DNA from: Microbacterium bovistercoris
GTDB taxonomy: Bacteria > Actinomycetota > Actinomycetes > Actinomycetales > Microbacteriaceae
Direction of reading: 5' to 3'
DNA length: 64,000 nucleotides
Assembly (NCBI RefSeq): GCF_003387575.1
Contig: NZ_QUAB01000033.1
Coordinates: 84,686-148,685, forward strand
The notes beneath the pieces are model-generated. The model was given only the letters and a program-made list of their open reading frames with translations, searched no databases and had not been told where the DNA came from. Made by a program: the position numbers and the translations under genes. Shown here piece by piece: positions 55,607 to 64,000 of the stretch (the stretch's first letter is position 1; each line of letters starts with the position of its first letter).

Positions 55607-57358
55607 GTGGTCACCCGTCTCTCTCATCTCTTCGTCCGTACGCTCCGTGAAGACCCGGCTGGTGCCGAGGTCACGAGCCACAAGCTGCTGATCCGTGCCG
55701 GATACATCCGACCGCAGGCAGCAGGCATCTTCGCCTGGCTCCCGCTCGGGCTGCGCGTGAAGGCGAAGATCGAGAAGATCGTCCGCGAGGAGATGGAGGC
55801 GGCCGGCGCCCAGGAGGTGCACTTCCCCGCCCTCATGCCCCGTGAGGCATACGAGGCGACCGGACGCTGGGAGGAGTACGGCGACCTGCTGTTCCGCCTG
55901 CAGGACCGCAAGGGCGGCGACTACCTGCTCGCCCCCACTCACGAAGAGGCGTTCACGCTGCTCGTGAAGGACCTTTACTCGTCGTACAAGGACCTGCCGC
56001 TGACGATCTACCAGATCCAGGACAAGTACCGCGACGAGGCGCGTCCGCGAGCCGGCCTGCTGCGCGGCCGCGAGTTCACGATGAAAGACGCGTACTCCTT
56101 CGACTACACCGATGCCGGGCTCGACGCGAGCTACCAGGCGCAGCGCGATGCGTACGAGCGCATCTTCCAGCGCCTGGGCATGGAGTACGTGATCGTGCAG
56201 GCGGATGCCGGTGCGATGGGCGGATCCCGCAGCGAGGAGTTCCTGCACCCGACCCCGATCGGCGAGGACACCTTCGTGCGCTCCGCCGGCGGCTACGCCG
56301 CCAACGTCGAGGCGTACACGACGCCGGCGATCGCGGCGGTCGCGTTCGACGCGGATGCCGCACCGGTGATCTTCGACTCGCCGAACACTCCCACGATCGA
56401 CACGCTCGTCTCGCACAGCAATGCCGTGCTGGACGGCGAGTACACCGCGGCGGACACGCTGAAGAACGTCGTGCTCGCACTGACCCACCTCGACGGCACC
56501 CGCGAACTCGTCGTCGTGGGCGTGCCCGGCGACCGCGAGGTCGATGAGAAGCGTGCCGAGGTGGCCTTCGCTCCCGCTGAGGTCGAGCCCGCCTCCGACG
56601 CCGACTTCGAGAAGAACCCGCTGCTGGTGCGTGGCTACATCGGCCCGTGGAGCGAGACCGGGGCCGTGCTGGGCGAGGAGTCCGCCACCGGCATCCGCTA
56701 CCTGGTCGACCCGCGCGTGGCCGAGGGCACCAGCTGGATCACGGGCGCGAACATCGACCAGAAGCACGCGCACAGCGTGGTCGCCGGCCGCGACTTCGCC
56801 GCCGACGGCTTCGTCGAGGTCGCCGGCGTGCGCGATGGCGACGAGGCGCCCGACGGCTCCGGCCCGGTCACCATCGCGCGCGGCATGGAGATCGGCCACG
56901 TCTTCCAGCTCGGCCGCAAGTACGCCGAGGCGCTCGGCCTCAAGGTGCTCGACGAGAACGGCAAGCTCACCACCGTGACCATGGGCTCCTACGGCATCGG
57001 CGTCACCCGCATCCTCGCGGCGATCGCCGAGCTGAACAGTGACGACAAGGGGCTGATCTGGCCCGAGACCATCGCGCCGTTCGATGTTCACGTGATCGCG
57101 ACCGGCAAGGACGATGTCGCGTTCGATCTCGCCGCGCAGCTGTCGGCCGACATCGAGGCGACGCGCCGCGATGTGCTGTTCGACGACCGTCCGAAGGTCT
57201 CGCCCGGCGTGAAGTTCGGCGACGCCGAGCTGCTCGGTGTGCCGACGATCGTCATCGTCGGCCGCGGTGCCGCCGACGGTCAGGTCGAGTTGTGGGATCG
57301 CCGGTCGGGTGAGCGCGAGACGATCGCGGCCTCCGAGCTGATCGCCCGCCTGGGCTGA
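55607..57358 (+). CDS. proS: Prolyl-tRNA synthetase
   Basis: Class II synthetase charging tRNA-Pro, 583 residues. Motif 2 is in [20 protein letters not shown] and motif 3 in [18 protein letters not shown]. Residues of about 225-400 form the inserted YbaK-like editing domain that removes Ala mischarged on tRNA-Pro (bacterial type). The C-terminal anticodon-binding domain begins near [18 protein letters not shown] and ends [19 protein letters not shown] 55607 lies 6 nt after TAGAAT. A strong hairpin follows 3 nt after the stop. Confidence 0.97.
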   Translation: MVTRLSHLFVRTLREDPAGAEVTSHKLLIRAGYIRPQAAGIFAWLPLGLRVKAKIEKIVREEMEAAGAQEVHFPALMPREAYEATGRWEEYGDLLFRLQDRKGGDYLLAPTHEEAFTLLVKDLYSSYKDLPLTIYQIQDKYRDEARPRAGLLRGREFTMKDAYSFDYTDAGLDASYQAQRDAYERIFQRLGMEYVIVQADAGAMGGSRSEEFLHPTPIGEDTFVRSAGGYAANVEAYTTPAIAAVAFDADAAPVIFDSPNTPTIDTLVSHSNAVLDGEYTAADTLKNVVLALTHLDGTRELVVVGVPGDREVDEKRAEVAFAPAEVEPASDADFEKNPLLVRGYIGPWSETGAVLGEESATGIRYLVDPRVAEGTSWITGANIDQKHAHSVVAGRDFAADGFVEVAGVRDGDEAPDGSGPVTIARGMEIGHVFQLGRKYAEALGLKVLDENGKLTTVTMGSYGIGVTRILAAIAELNSDDKGLIWPETIAPFDVHVIATGKDDVAFDLAAQLSADIEATRRDVLFDDRPKVSPGVKFGDAELLGVPTIVIVGRGAADGQVELWDRRSGERETIAASELIARLG

Positions 57359-57361
57359 ATC

Positions 57362-57395
57362 CGCACGATCCCGCGCGCTCGCGCGGGATCGTGCG
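57362..57395. terminator. Terminator of proS
   Basis: CGCACGATCCCGCGC (57362-57376) pairs perfectly over 15 bp with GCGCGGGATCGTGCG (57381-57395) around a 4-nt loop. It stands between convergent proS and the ion-channel gene; the next 119 nt show nothing further. Confidence 0.82.
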
Positions 57396-57514
57396 CTTCG
57401 CGCGGGCGGATGCCGGGATTCGGTCCGCGGGGGCAGTGCATCTCCGCGGGAGCGCACGGCGCTGCATCCGTGCCGGCACTCCGACGTGCGCTTCTACGCG
57501 CTCCGACGCCGCGC

Positions 57515-58462
57515 TCAGGGTCGGCGTTCGTCGAGGAGCTGCCGGATCTCGGCGGAGAGCACCTCGGACTGCGCGAGCAGCTCGGCCAGCCGGTCGGCCT
57601 TCGCATCGACGCTCCCCGGGCTGCTCGTGGACCCTGCGGCGCCGGCTGAATCCGCCTGCGACATCCCGACCGCGACCGCACCGGACGCTGCGCCCGCGGC
57701 GACCCCGGCGGAGGCCGCGCGCGAGCGGTCGGCGTCGTCCGCGGCATCCTCGTCGGGCTGCGCCTGCGCCGCCGCATCCGCCGAGCCGTCCTCATCGTCC
57801 TTGGACGGCCCGAGGAACAGGTTCGCGAGGTAACCGGTGAACGTTCCGAAGATGCCGACCCCGACGATGATGATGAGAACTCCGAGCACCCGCCCGGCGT
57901 TCGTCACCGGGTACTGATCGCCGTAGCCGACCGTCGAGATCGTGACGACCGTGTACCAGAGCGCGTCGGAGGCCGAGGTGATGTTCGCACCCTTCGCGTG
58001 CTCCTCGACCGCCAGGATCGAGATGCTGCCGAACTGCAGCACCAGGATGCCGAGCAGCAGCAGCGTCATCAGGGTGCTGTTGGCCCGGTCGTGCACGAGC
58101 GTCCGGACGATGGTGCGGAAGCCGAGCGCCTGGAGCAGGCGGAACACGCGCAGCAGTCGGAACACCCGCAGGATCTTCAGCTGCGGGAACGGGAGGCTGG
58201 CCAGCAGATCGGCCCACCCGAAGCCTCGGAAGAAGTACTTCCAGGGCGTGTCCGACGTCGTGATCCGGTACACGAAGTCGATCAGGAAGATGAAGCTGAA
58301 CAGCCCGTTCATCACCGAGAGCACCAGCTGCAGCGCCCCGTCGCCCGCGAACGCATAGACCAGCACGAGGTTCGCGATGGAGAGCACGGACAGGATGCCG
58401 ATGAAGATCTCGTACGCGGTGTTCTTGAGCTCGCTGTGACGCGAGCGCTTCGTCCTGGCCAT
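57515..58462 (-). CDS. Voltage-gated-type potassium channel (ion transporter family)
   Basis: A 315-residue protein with about six hydrophobic segments and a voltage-sensor-like S4 (LKILRVFRLLRVFRLLQALG, arginines every third or fourth residue). The K+ selectivity filter is TISTVGYGDQYPV. The cytoplasmic tail after LANLFLGPSKDDEDG is a low-complexity Ala/Asp region ending in a helix with heptad character (RLAELLAQSEVLSAEIRQLL), which may tetramerise. GGGAGGAG lies about 8 nt before ATG 58462; longer upstream frames are not supported. It should act in K+ flux across the cell membrane. Confidence 0.9.
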   Translation of the reverse strand: MARTKRSRHSELKNTAYEIFIGILSVLSIANLVLVYAFAGDGALQLVLSVMNGLFSFIFLIDFVYRITTSDTPWKYFFRGFGWADLLASLPFPQLKILRVFRLLRVFRLLQALGFRTIVRTLVHDRANSTLMTLLLLGILVLQFGSISILAVEEHAKGANITSASDALWYTVVTISTVGYGDQYPVTNAGRVLGVLIIIVGVGIFGTFTGYLANLFLGPSKDDEDGSADAAAQAQPDEDAADDADRSRAASAGVAAGAASGAVAVGMSQADSAGAAGSTSSPGSVDAKADRLAELLAQSEVLSAEIRQLLDERRP

Positions 58463-58610
58463 CAGGCGTTCTCCTCCCGGCGCGCTGCGCAGCGCGGCAG
58501 CATTCATCTTCCGGCATCGTGAGCCCGCCCGCCCAGACGACTCGCCCGCCGAAGGCGACGGCGTTCGCGTCGCTCGCCCCCGACCCCCTCCCGCGTGACA
58601 GGCTGGGAGC

Positions 58611-59654
58611 ATGACCGACGTGACCCTGCCCGACGATCTCCGCTTGCGTCTTTCGGCGCTGCTCGATGAGGAGGGCGTCACCGCGAACAGAGGCCTCATC
58701 ACCCGCATCCTGCAGTCGGCGATCGCGCTGGGCCAGGACCGCACCGACCGTCTCGATCTGAAGATCGCGTCCGCCGCGCTCAGCGAGATGCGGGAGGCGT
58801 TCCGGCTGTTCGAGCCGCTGCGCGGCGTGCCCAAGGTGACGATCTTCGGGTCCGCCAGGACGACTCAGGCCGACCCGCTCTACGGCCAGGCGCAGGATGC
58901 CGCCAGGCTGCTGTCGAAGGACGGCTGGATGGTCGTGACCGGTGCCGGTCCCGGCATCATGCAGGCCGCGGCGGAGGGCGCGGGGCGGAAGATGTCGATC
59001 GGCGTGTCGATCCGGCTGCCGTTCGAGGAGAAGGCGAACGCGGTCGTCGCGGAGGACGCGAACCTCGTGTCGATGAAGTACTTCTTCACGCGCAAGCTCA
59101 TGCTGGTCAAGGAGTCCCGCGGATTCGTCTGCCTGCCCGGGGGATTCGGCACCATGGACGAGATGTTCGAGCTGCTCACCCTGCAGCAGACCGGCAAGGC
59201 GGAGCCGGTGCCGATCGTGCTGCTCGACGAGCCGGGGGGCACGTTCTGGCAGGGCCTGAAGACGTTCGTCGACGGGAATCTCGCGGCCGGCGGGTACATC
59301 TCGGCCGGCGACATGGACCGCGTGCTGATCACGGACTCGGTCGAGGCGGCGACCGGCGAGATCCTCGGCTTCTGGCACAACTACGACTCGCTGCGCTGGG
59401 TCGGCGACCAGCTGGTGCTGCGACTGCGCCACGAACCGACCGATGCCGAGATCGACGACCTGAACGACCGTTTCGGTGATCTGCTGCTGCGCGGGCGCAT
59501 CGAACGCACCGAGCCGCTCGCCCCGGAGCGCGCCGATCACGACGTCCTCGAGCTGCCACGGCTCGTGCTGGTGCTGAACCAGTTCCGGGTCGGTGCGCTG
59601 CATCGCGTGATCCGGGCGATCAACGCCCTTCCGTCCGCGGGCCGAGCGGATTGA
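58611..59654 (+). CDS. LOG-family (TIGR00730-like) Rossmann protein
   Basis: A 347-residue protein with the LOG/lysine-decarboxylase-like fold. The signature PGGxGTxxE appears as CLPGGFGTMDEMFELLTL, with VTIFGSARTTQADPLYGQAQ and MVVTGAGPGIMQAAAEGAG before it. LOG proteins release cytokinin bases from ribotides, but most bacterial members have nucleotide-hydrolase or unknown roles. The N-terminal 65 residues and a C-terminal extension after GFWHNYDSLRWVG make it longer than the usual 190-250. CAGGCT lies 6 nt before the ATG. It converges with the glycosyltransferase across 12 nt. Confidence 0.85.
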   Translation: MTDVTLPDDLRLRLSALLDEEGVTANRGLITRILQSAIALGQDRTDRLDLKIASAALSEMREAFRLFEPLRGVPKVTIFGSARTTQADPLYGQAQDAARLLSKDGWMVVTGAGPGIMQAAAEGAGRKMSIGVSIRLPFEEKANAVVAEDANLVSMKYFFTRKLMLVKESRGFVCLPGGFGTMDEMFELLTLQQTGKAEPVPIVLLDEPGGTFWQGLKTFVDGNLAAGGYISAGDMDRVLITDSVEAATGEILGFWHNYDSLRWVGDQLVLRLRHEPTDAEIDDLNDRFGDLLLRGRIERTEPLAPERADHDVLELPRLVLVLNQFRVGALHRVIRAINALPSAGRAD

Positions 59655-59666
59655 GCGGCGCCGCCG

Positions 59667-60764
59667 TCACGCGGCGAGCTGCTCGATGCGGTCGGCCGCG
59701 ATCACCGCGCCGCGTTGGGCACGCAGCCGCATGCCGGTCTGTGCGGCGAGCGACGTGATGCGCGTGTCGGCGAGCAGGCCGGAGATCGCGCCCTCGAGCT
59801 CAGGGGCGAGCGCCGAGCGGGGAAGAACCCTTCCGACGCTCTGCGACTCGACGATCCGGCCGATCAGCGGCTGGTCCGAGGTCGCATTCATCGGCAGCAC
59901 CAGAAGGGGCACCCCGTGCGCGAGCGCCGCGAGCGTAGTCGAATGACCGCCGTGTCCGATCACGAGCGTCGCGTGGGGGAGCAGTTCGGCGTGCGACGCC
60001 CGGCCACGCACCTCGACGTTCGGGGGGATGTCCCCGCCCAGCGGCGTCTGCGGCGTCGACCGGGTGACGATCGCCCGCACCGGGAGCCGACCGAGCGCTG
60101 CGATCACCCGTCGGTACACGTCGTCCTGTCTGCGCTGCCAGACACTGCTGAGGCTGACCAGAACGAGCGGGGGATCCTGCGCGGACCGCGGTGCCGGCGG
60201 CGCACCATGCTCCGTCGTCCCGGTCCACTCGAACCCGATCGTGTTCTCCTGGTCGGTGAGGGGATCCAGCTCGCGGTCGGTCAACAGCAGACGGGCATCC
60301 GCTGCGTTCCACACCGCGAGCGGGCTCAGACCGAAGGGCCCGAGCACGGCTTTCGCGGGCCCCTGGGACATGCGTCCGCTCCAGACCGCTCCGAACGAGT
60401 GGAACAGCACCGCGACCGGCGGGCCCACGCGGGTCGCCTCGCGGATCGACGAGATCATGATGCCGTCGATCAGCACCACGTCCGGATGCCGCTGCGCGAT
60501 CACCTGTCGCACCTGTCTCGCCACGCCGCGGCTCATCCCCATGCGCGCCATGTCGGACATCTGCGCCGCCCCGTTCGATGCGAGGCCCGGCTGATGCCCG
60601 ACGAGCGCGGGCAGCGGCACGGGCTCCACGCCCTGGTCCCGCGGGAGCATACCGGCGAAGGCGACGCGATGCCCTCGCGCGACGGGCTCGCGCGACACGG
60701 CGACGGCAGGCGGCACGTTTCCGCCCGCATCCGCGCCGATGAAGAGGATGTTCAGCGGTGTCAC
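59667..60764 (-). CDS. Glycosyltransferase, UGT/MGT (GT1)-like
   Basis: A 365-residue GT-B-type transferase. The start NILFIGADAGGNVPPAVAVS and the donor-binding signature LVIGHGGHSTTLAALAHGVP followed by LLVLPMNATSDQPLIGRIV are typical of macrolide or natural-product glycosyltransferases. It is somewhat short for the family (about 400). GTG 60764 is chosen because it begins the first beta-strand; a TTG at 60788 would add 8 residues. Acceptor and sugar are not evident, and no biosynthetic cluster surrounds it. It is 117 nt after the amine-oxidase gene. Confidence 0.8.
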   Translation of the reverse strand: MTPLNILFIGADAGGNVPPAVAVSREPVARGHRVAFAGMLPRDQGVEPVPLPALVGHQPGLASNGAAQMSDMARMGMSRGVARQVRQVIAQRHPDVVLIDGIMISSIREATRVGPPVAVLFHSFGAVWSGRMSQGPAKAVLGPFGLSPLAVWNAADARLLLTDRELDPLTDQENTIGFEWTGTTEHGAPPAPRSAQDPPLVLVSLSSVWQRRQDDVYRRVIAALGRLPVRAIVTRSTPQTPLGGDIPPNVEVRGRASHAELLPHATLVIGHGGHSTTLAALAHGVPLLVLPMNATSDQPLIGRIVESQSVGRVLPRSALAPELEGAISGLLADTRITSLAAQTGMRLRAQRGAVIAADRIEQLAA

Positions 60765-60881
60765 GGGAGTCCCGATCTCGTTCCCCAAGCGGGATGCCAG
60801 GGCACCCCACGAAATCCGATGTGATCAGGGTAGACCCGGGGTGGTCGCCCGGCAAGCGCCGCGATGCCGGGTGGGGCCGAG

Positions 60882-62228
60882 TCAGCCGTTCTCGGCGGCC
60901 ACGATCCTCGTGGCGAACTCCGCGAGGTCCACGGAGCGGCCGAGCACCCGCTCCGCGGCGCGGTGCCCCGAGGCGTAGGCGCCGCCGACGGTGGCGGGCT
61001 CGTCGCCCCAGGTGGCCTCGCCCGCGAAGTGCAGCACTCCGTCCGCCGGTCCGGCGAGCGCGTCATGGTCGATGTGCGACGTGCCCGCCGCCTGGTACGA
61101 GTACGAGCCGTTCGAGTACGGATCCTGACCCCAGCGCGTGATCCAGTGTGCGACCGGCTCCGGCACGGCGTCGCCGTACAGGGTGCGAAGCGCGGTGAGC
61201 ACGTCGGTGACGATCGCGGCATCCGACAGCTCCTGCAGATGGCGGCCCAGAGGGCCGGCGGCGAAGGTGAGCAGCGTCGGCCGCCCGCTGATCGCGGAGA
61301 CGTCGTACCAGGAGTGCCACAGCTCGCCCGCCTCGCCGAGCGCACGGATGGCGTAGCTGCCCTCGTCCCAGAACCGTTCGGGGAACTGCAGGAAGACCTT
61401 GTTGAACACGCCCATGCCGAGCCGGCCCAGCGGTGCGGCCATGTGCTCGGGCAGGGGCGGCTCGAAGGTGATCGCCCCGGCCTTGAGCACGCCGAGCGGC
61501 ACGGTGACCACGACGGATGCCGCGGTGAAGTTCTCCGCCCCGGCGGTCACCGTCACCCCGTCGGCGCCTCGCGAGACGGCGGTGACGGCCTGCGACAGCC
61601 GCACGTCCAGGCCGGCCGCGATGCGGTTGGGCAGCTCGTCGTAGCCGCGCGGGAAGATCACCTCGTCGCCCTCGATCGCATCCTCGTCCAAGCCGTGCGC
61701 ATCCAGATCTCCGATCCACGCGCCGCACTGTTCCTCGACGCGGTGCCGGAAGAACTCCCTGATCTCGTCGATCCGCTCCGGTTCGAGACCCGACCGGTCC
61801 AGCACCCGCTCGGTCACATCCAGGTAGGTGTCCCCGGGCGAGGAGGAGGCGATCTCGTCGAGCAGCGCCGCGTCGGCACGGGCGACGTCGTCGACCCACC
61901 GGGCCGAAGCCGCCGCATCCATCCGCCGGCCGTCGCCGTCGAAGTCCTCGATCGGCCGGCCGCCGGCCTGGAAGCTCCCGACGGTGAACTCCACGGTCGG
62001 CACGTCGAGCGCCTGCACCAGGTCCCACAACGGGGATCCATCGATACCGTGGATCCAGGATGCACCGAGGTCGACGGAGAACCCCGCGGTGCGGTCGGTG
62101 TTCATCCGCCCGCCGATCCGATCCCTGGCCTCCAGCACCAGGACGCGCTGCCCGGCGTCCTGCAGGATCCTCGCGCAGGTGGTGCCGGACATCCCGGCGC
62201 CGACGACGATCGTGTCGTACCGCTCCAT
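60882..62228 (-). CDS. Flavin monoamine oxidase-family protein
   Basis: FAD-dependent amine oxidase, 448 residues. The dinucleotide-binding start is TIVVGAGMSGTTCARILQDA with LVLEARDRIGGRMNTDRTAG; the substrate/FAD region DLGASWIHGIDGSPLW and the C-terminal FAGEATWGDEPATVGGAYAS are conserved. Two ATGs are adjacent (62231, 62228); GGAGG spacing favours 62228. Substrates are typically polyamines, monoamines or amino acids, oxidised to imine with H2O2. It overlaps the AGCS symporter gene, suggesting uptake and oxidation of the same compound. Confidence 0.88.
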   Translation of the reverse strand: MERYDTIVVGAGMSGTTCARILQDAGQRVLVLEARDRIGGRMNTDRTAGFSVDLGASWIHGIDGSPLWDLVQALDVPTVEFTVGSFQAGGRPIEDFDGDGRRMDAAASARWVDDVARADAALLDEIASSSPGDTYLDVTERVLDRSGLEPERIDEIREFFRHRVEEQCGAWIGDLDAHGLDEDAIEGDEVIFPRGYDELPNRIAAGLDVRLSQAVTAVSRGADGVTVTAGAENFTAASVVVTVPLGVLKAGAITFEPPLPEHMAAPLGRLGMGVFNKVFLQFPERFWDEGSYAIRALGEAGELWHSWYDVSAISGRPTLLTFAAGPLGRHLQELSDAAIVTDVLTALRTLYGDAVPEPVAHWITRWGQDPYSNGSYSYQAAGTSHIDHDALAGPADGVLHFAGEATWGDEPATVGGAYASGHRAAERVLGRSVDLAEFATRIVAAENG

Positions 62229-63688
62229 CATCGCCTCCGGATCATGTCGATCGGGCCGGTGACCGACTCGGCGTCCTCCCAGACGCTGATGCCGGTGATG
62301 TCCGGCAACCGGTCCCTGGTGAAGATCGGGTCGAAGCCCTCTCTGCGCTGCTGCGAGTAGTCCTTCAGCAGCCGGAAGGCGATGCCCGAGAGCAGGGCGA
62401 TCGCGATCAGGTTGACCAGCGCCATGATGCCCATGGCGCCGTCGGCGAAGTTCCAGACCACGTCGGCGGAGACCACCGAGCCGATGAACACCGCGACGAT
62501 CGCGACGATCCGGTAACCCGTGAGGGTGCCGCGATGGGTGGTGATGAACTCGATGTTCGACTCGCCGTAGTAGTAGTTGCCGAGCACCGAGCTGAAGGCG
62601 AGCAGGAAGATGATGATGCTCAGCGCGATGTTCGACCAGTCGCCGAGCGTGCTCACCAGCGCGCCCTGCGTGAGCCCGATGCCGCGGGTCGCGCCGGCGA
62701 GATCGGGCACCGAGACGAGGATGATGAACGCCGTGATCGAGCAGACCAGGAAGGTGTCGAAGTAGACGCCCAGCGTCTGCACCAGGCCCTGCTTCACGGG
62801 ATGCGTCACCGCAGCCGTCGCCCCGGCGTTCGGGGCGGAGCCCAGACCCGCCTCGTTCGAGAACATGCCGCGCTTCACGCCCTGCAGCACCACGTAGCCG
62901 AAGGCGGCGCCGACGACCTCGTTCGGACCGAACGCCTGACCGAAGATCGCGCCGAACACGTAGGGGATGCGATCCCAATGCAGGGCCACGACGATCAGGC
63001 CGAGAAGCAGGTATCCGAGCGCCATCAGCGGCACGAGCATCTGCGTGACCGACGCGATGCGGCGCACGCCTCCGAACACGACCAGCCCCATCAGCACGGC
63101 CAGGGCGACGCCGGTGACCCAGGGCAGCCAGCCCGGTGCGTCATCGCCCAGACTGCCGGCCAGGGTCGCCTGGATGGTGTTGGCCTGCAGCGAACTGAAC
63201 GCGATGGGGAAGCAGACGATCAGCACCACGGCGAACAGCACACCCATCCAGCGGGCCTTCAGCCCGTGCTGCATGTAGTACGCGGGCCCGCCTCGGAAGC
63301 CGTCCGCGTCGCGCACCTTGAACAGCTGGGCGAGCGACGACTCGATGAAGCTGGACGCCCCGCCGATGAACGCCATCAGCCACATCCAGAACACCGCACC
63401 CGGCCCGCCGATCGCGATCGCGGTGCCCACCCCGGCGATGTTGCCGACGCCGACGCGGGAAGCCGCCGAGATGGTGAAGGCCTGGAACGCCGAGACCGAC
63501 TGCGGCTCGCCGTCGGCATTGCGGGGTGTGCGATCGGTGAGGGTGCGGAACATCTCGGGAATCATCCGGAACTGCACCACACCCGAGCGGAACGTGAAGT
63601 ACAGGCCGAGCAGCACCACGATCGGCAGTACCAGCCAGGTCCAGAAGTTGTCGCCCCAGGTCAGCAGCCACTCGTTGATCGCATCCAT
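62228..63688 (-). CDS. Alanine/glycine:cation symporter family protein (AGCS)
   Basis: A 486-residue transporter with about ten or eleven hydrophobic segments. AGCS signature lines are seen: ASRVGVGNIAGVGTAIAIGG, PGAVFWMWLMAFIGGASSF, and GVKRGMFSNEAGLGSAPNAG. It is expected to import alanine, glycine or a related small amine with Na+ or H+. ATG 63688 has GATACT 7 nt upstream; the frame is open to 63781 but that part is low-complexity. The stop overlaps the amine-oxidase start. Confidence 0.9.
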   Translation of the reverse strand: MDAINEWLLTWGDNFWTWLVLPIVVLLGLYFTFRSGVVQFRMIPEMFRTLTDRTPRNADGEPQSVSAFQAFTISAASRVGVGNIAGVGTAIAIGGPGAVFWMWLMAFIGGASSFIESSLAQLFKVRDADGFRGGPAYYMQHGLKARWMGVLFAVVLIVCFPIAFSSLQANTIQATLAGSLGDDAPGWLPWVTGVALAVLMGLVVFGGVRRIASVTQMLVPLMALGYLLLGLIVVALHWDRIPYVFGAIFGQAFGPNEVVGAAFGYVVLQGVKRGMFSNEAGLGSAPNAGATAAVTHPVKQGLVQTLGVYFDTFLVCSITAFIILVSVPDLAGATRGIGLTQGALVSTLGDWSNIALSIIIFLLAFSSVLGNYYYGESNIEFITTHRGTLTGYRIVAIVAVFIGSVVSADVVWNFADGAMGIMALVNLIAIALLSGIAFRLLKDYSQQRREGFDPIFTRDRLPDITGISVWEDAESVTGPIDMIRRR

Positions 63689-63864
63689 GTCCGTCAGTAT
63701 CCGGGGCGGAGACCGCACGCGTCCAGCGGCGCGCGGAGTAGGAGTCGAGGAAGTGCCGGGGGCGGGCGCCGGCGCGCGCACACGGAGTTCAGGCCTCGTT
63801 CACGTGCGCGTCATCCGGCGGGGCCACGATGTCCGGCGACCGCACCCGATGAGGAGGATCCCCC

Positions 63865-64000
63865 ATGTCCCTGGCTCAGAACATCCGACGCAGCCTGCCG
63901 ATGGCCGATCACGCGAAGGGCAAGCGCTCGGCGGTGACCTGCCAGCTGAAGTGCGCGAACGCGTGCCTCGGCCCGGAGTGCAACACCTCGGCCAACGAGG
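63865..64000 (+). CDS. PhoX-family (DUF839) phosphatase, N-terminal fragment
   Basis: Only the first 45 codons are in the window. They read MSLAQNIRRSLPMADHAKGK then a segment RSAVTCQLKCANACLGPECN. A Cys-x3-Cys-x3-Cys stretch followed by NTS is the usual beginning of PhoX-type (DUF839) secreted phosphatases of actinobacteria. GAGGAGGA lies about 6 nt before the ATG. The Tat signal and catalytic domain would lie beyond position 64000. The 176-bp gap before it shows nothing I can name. Confidence 0.6.
   Translation, partial: MSLAQNIRRSLPMADHAKGKRSAVTCQLKCANACLGPECNTSANE

Noticed and set aside
54071-57457. Minus-strand open frame of over 1100 codons opposite the unknown protein and proS
   Set aside because: Shadow of the third-position G/C pattern of plus-strand genes; proS motifs are unmistakable on plus.
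57396-57514. Possible small gene or RNA between the proS terminator and the ion-channel stop
   Set aside because: Reading all frames gives only short Arg/Pro/Ser strings without start context, and no tRNA-like or hairpin-rich structure.

Overview
The window is about 70% GC with dense, C/G-ending coding sequence. Gene order points to an actinobacterium of the Micrococcales, most likely Microbacteriaceae and probably Microbacterium-like. The clues are the argS / lysA-hom-thrB-rho-prfA / prmC-ywlC-GlcNAc-1-P transferase-atp series, the 86-residue ATP synthase epsilon subunit, the dxr-rseP-ispG neighbourhood, and the many genes that begin 6-7 nt after a TAnnnT box. This is inferred from the sequence alone; no 16S gene is present. 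I see no tRNA, rRNA, CRISPR array, insertion sequence, integrase or prophage gene. No stretch over about 300 bases lacks a gene.

Layout. 1-4248: amino-sugar locus (NgcE-type lipoprotein cut by the left edge, SIS protein and RpiR regulator on minus; BadF-type kinase on plus), driven by overlapping divergent promoters. 4281-14989: argS, an LmeA-like protein, a BrkB membrane protein, the lysA-hom-thrB operon, rho and prfA. 15058-18038: a YciI protein, then dinB, cysE and cysK on minus, interrupting the usual prfA-prmC neighbourhood. 18134-28387: prmC, threonylcarbamoyl-AMP synthase, a lipid-linked GlcNAc-1-P transferase, an AtpI-like protein and the complete F1Fo ATP synthase operon atpBEFHAGDC, closed by a strong hairpin. 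28463-37254: YaaA, a DUF5684-like membrane protein, aldo/keto reductase, PP2C phosphatase, a double-ATPase FtsK/EccC-like protein, asparaginase, OsmC and PlsC. 37368-47921: FKBP lipoprotein, dxr, a MurE-type ligase, the RseP site-2 protease, a fused PhzE-type anthranilate synthase behind a Trp-codon attenuator, pcp, ispG, an AlaX-like editing protein and a DUF218 protein. 47993-53496: SRPBCC/ArsR pair with a palindromic operator, an alpha/beta hydrolase, then GNAT, nucleotidyltransferase and APH-like genes among copies of a palindromic repeat, and an RNB nuclease. 53568-64000: ICL/PEP-mutase-like enzyme, an unknown membrane-anchored protein, proS, a voltage-gated-type ion channel, a LOG protein, a glycosyltransferase, a flavin amine oxidase with an AGCS symporter, and the start of a PhoX-family gene.

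Most of the window is housekeeping: translation and termination, aspartate-family amino acids, cysteine, energy, the MEP isoprenoid pathway and cell envelope. The most informative non-coding signals are the trp attenuator at 44431-44531, the 31-bp palindrome at 47948-47978, the facing promoters at 3191-3238, the repeat family at 50922-52065, and the recurring leaderless-start signature. I did not find a clearly undescribed multi-gene system. The repeat-bracketed APH-like gene and the ribonucleotide-tolerant-looking DinB are the best leads.
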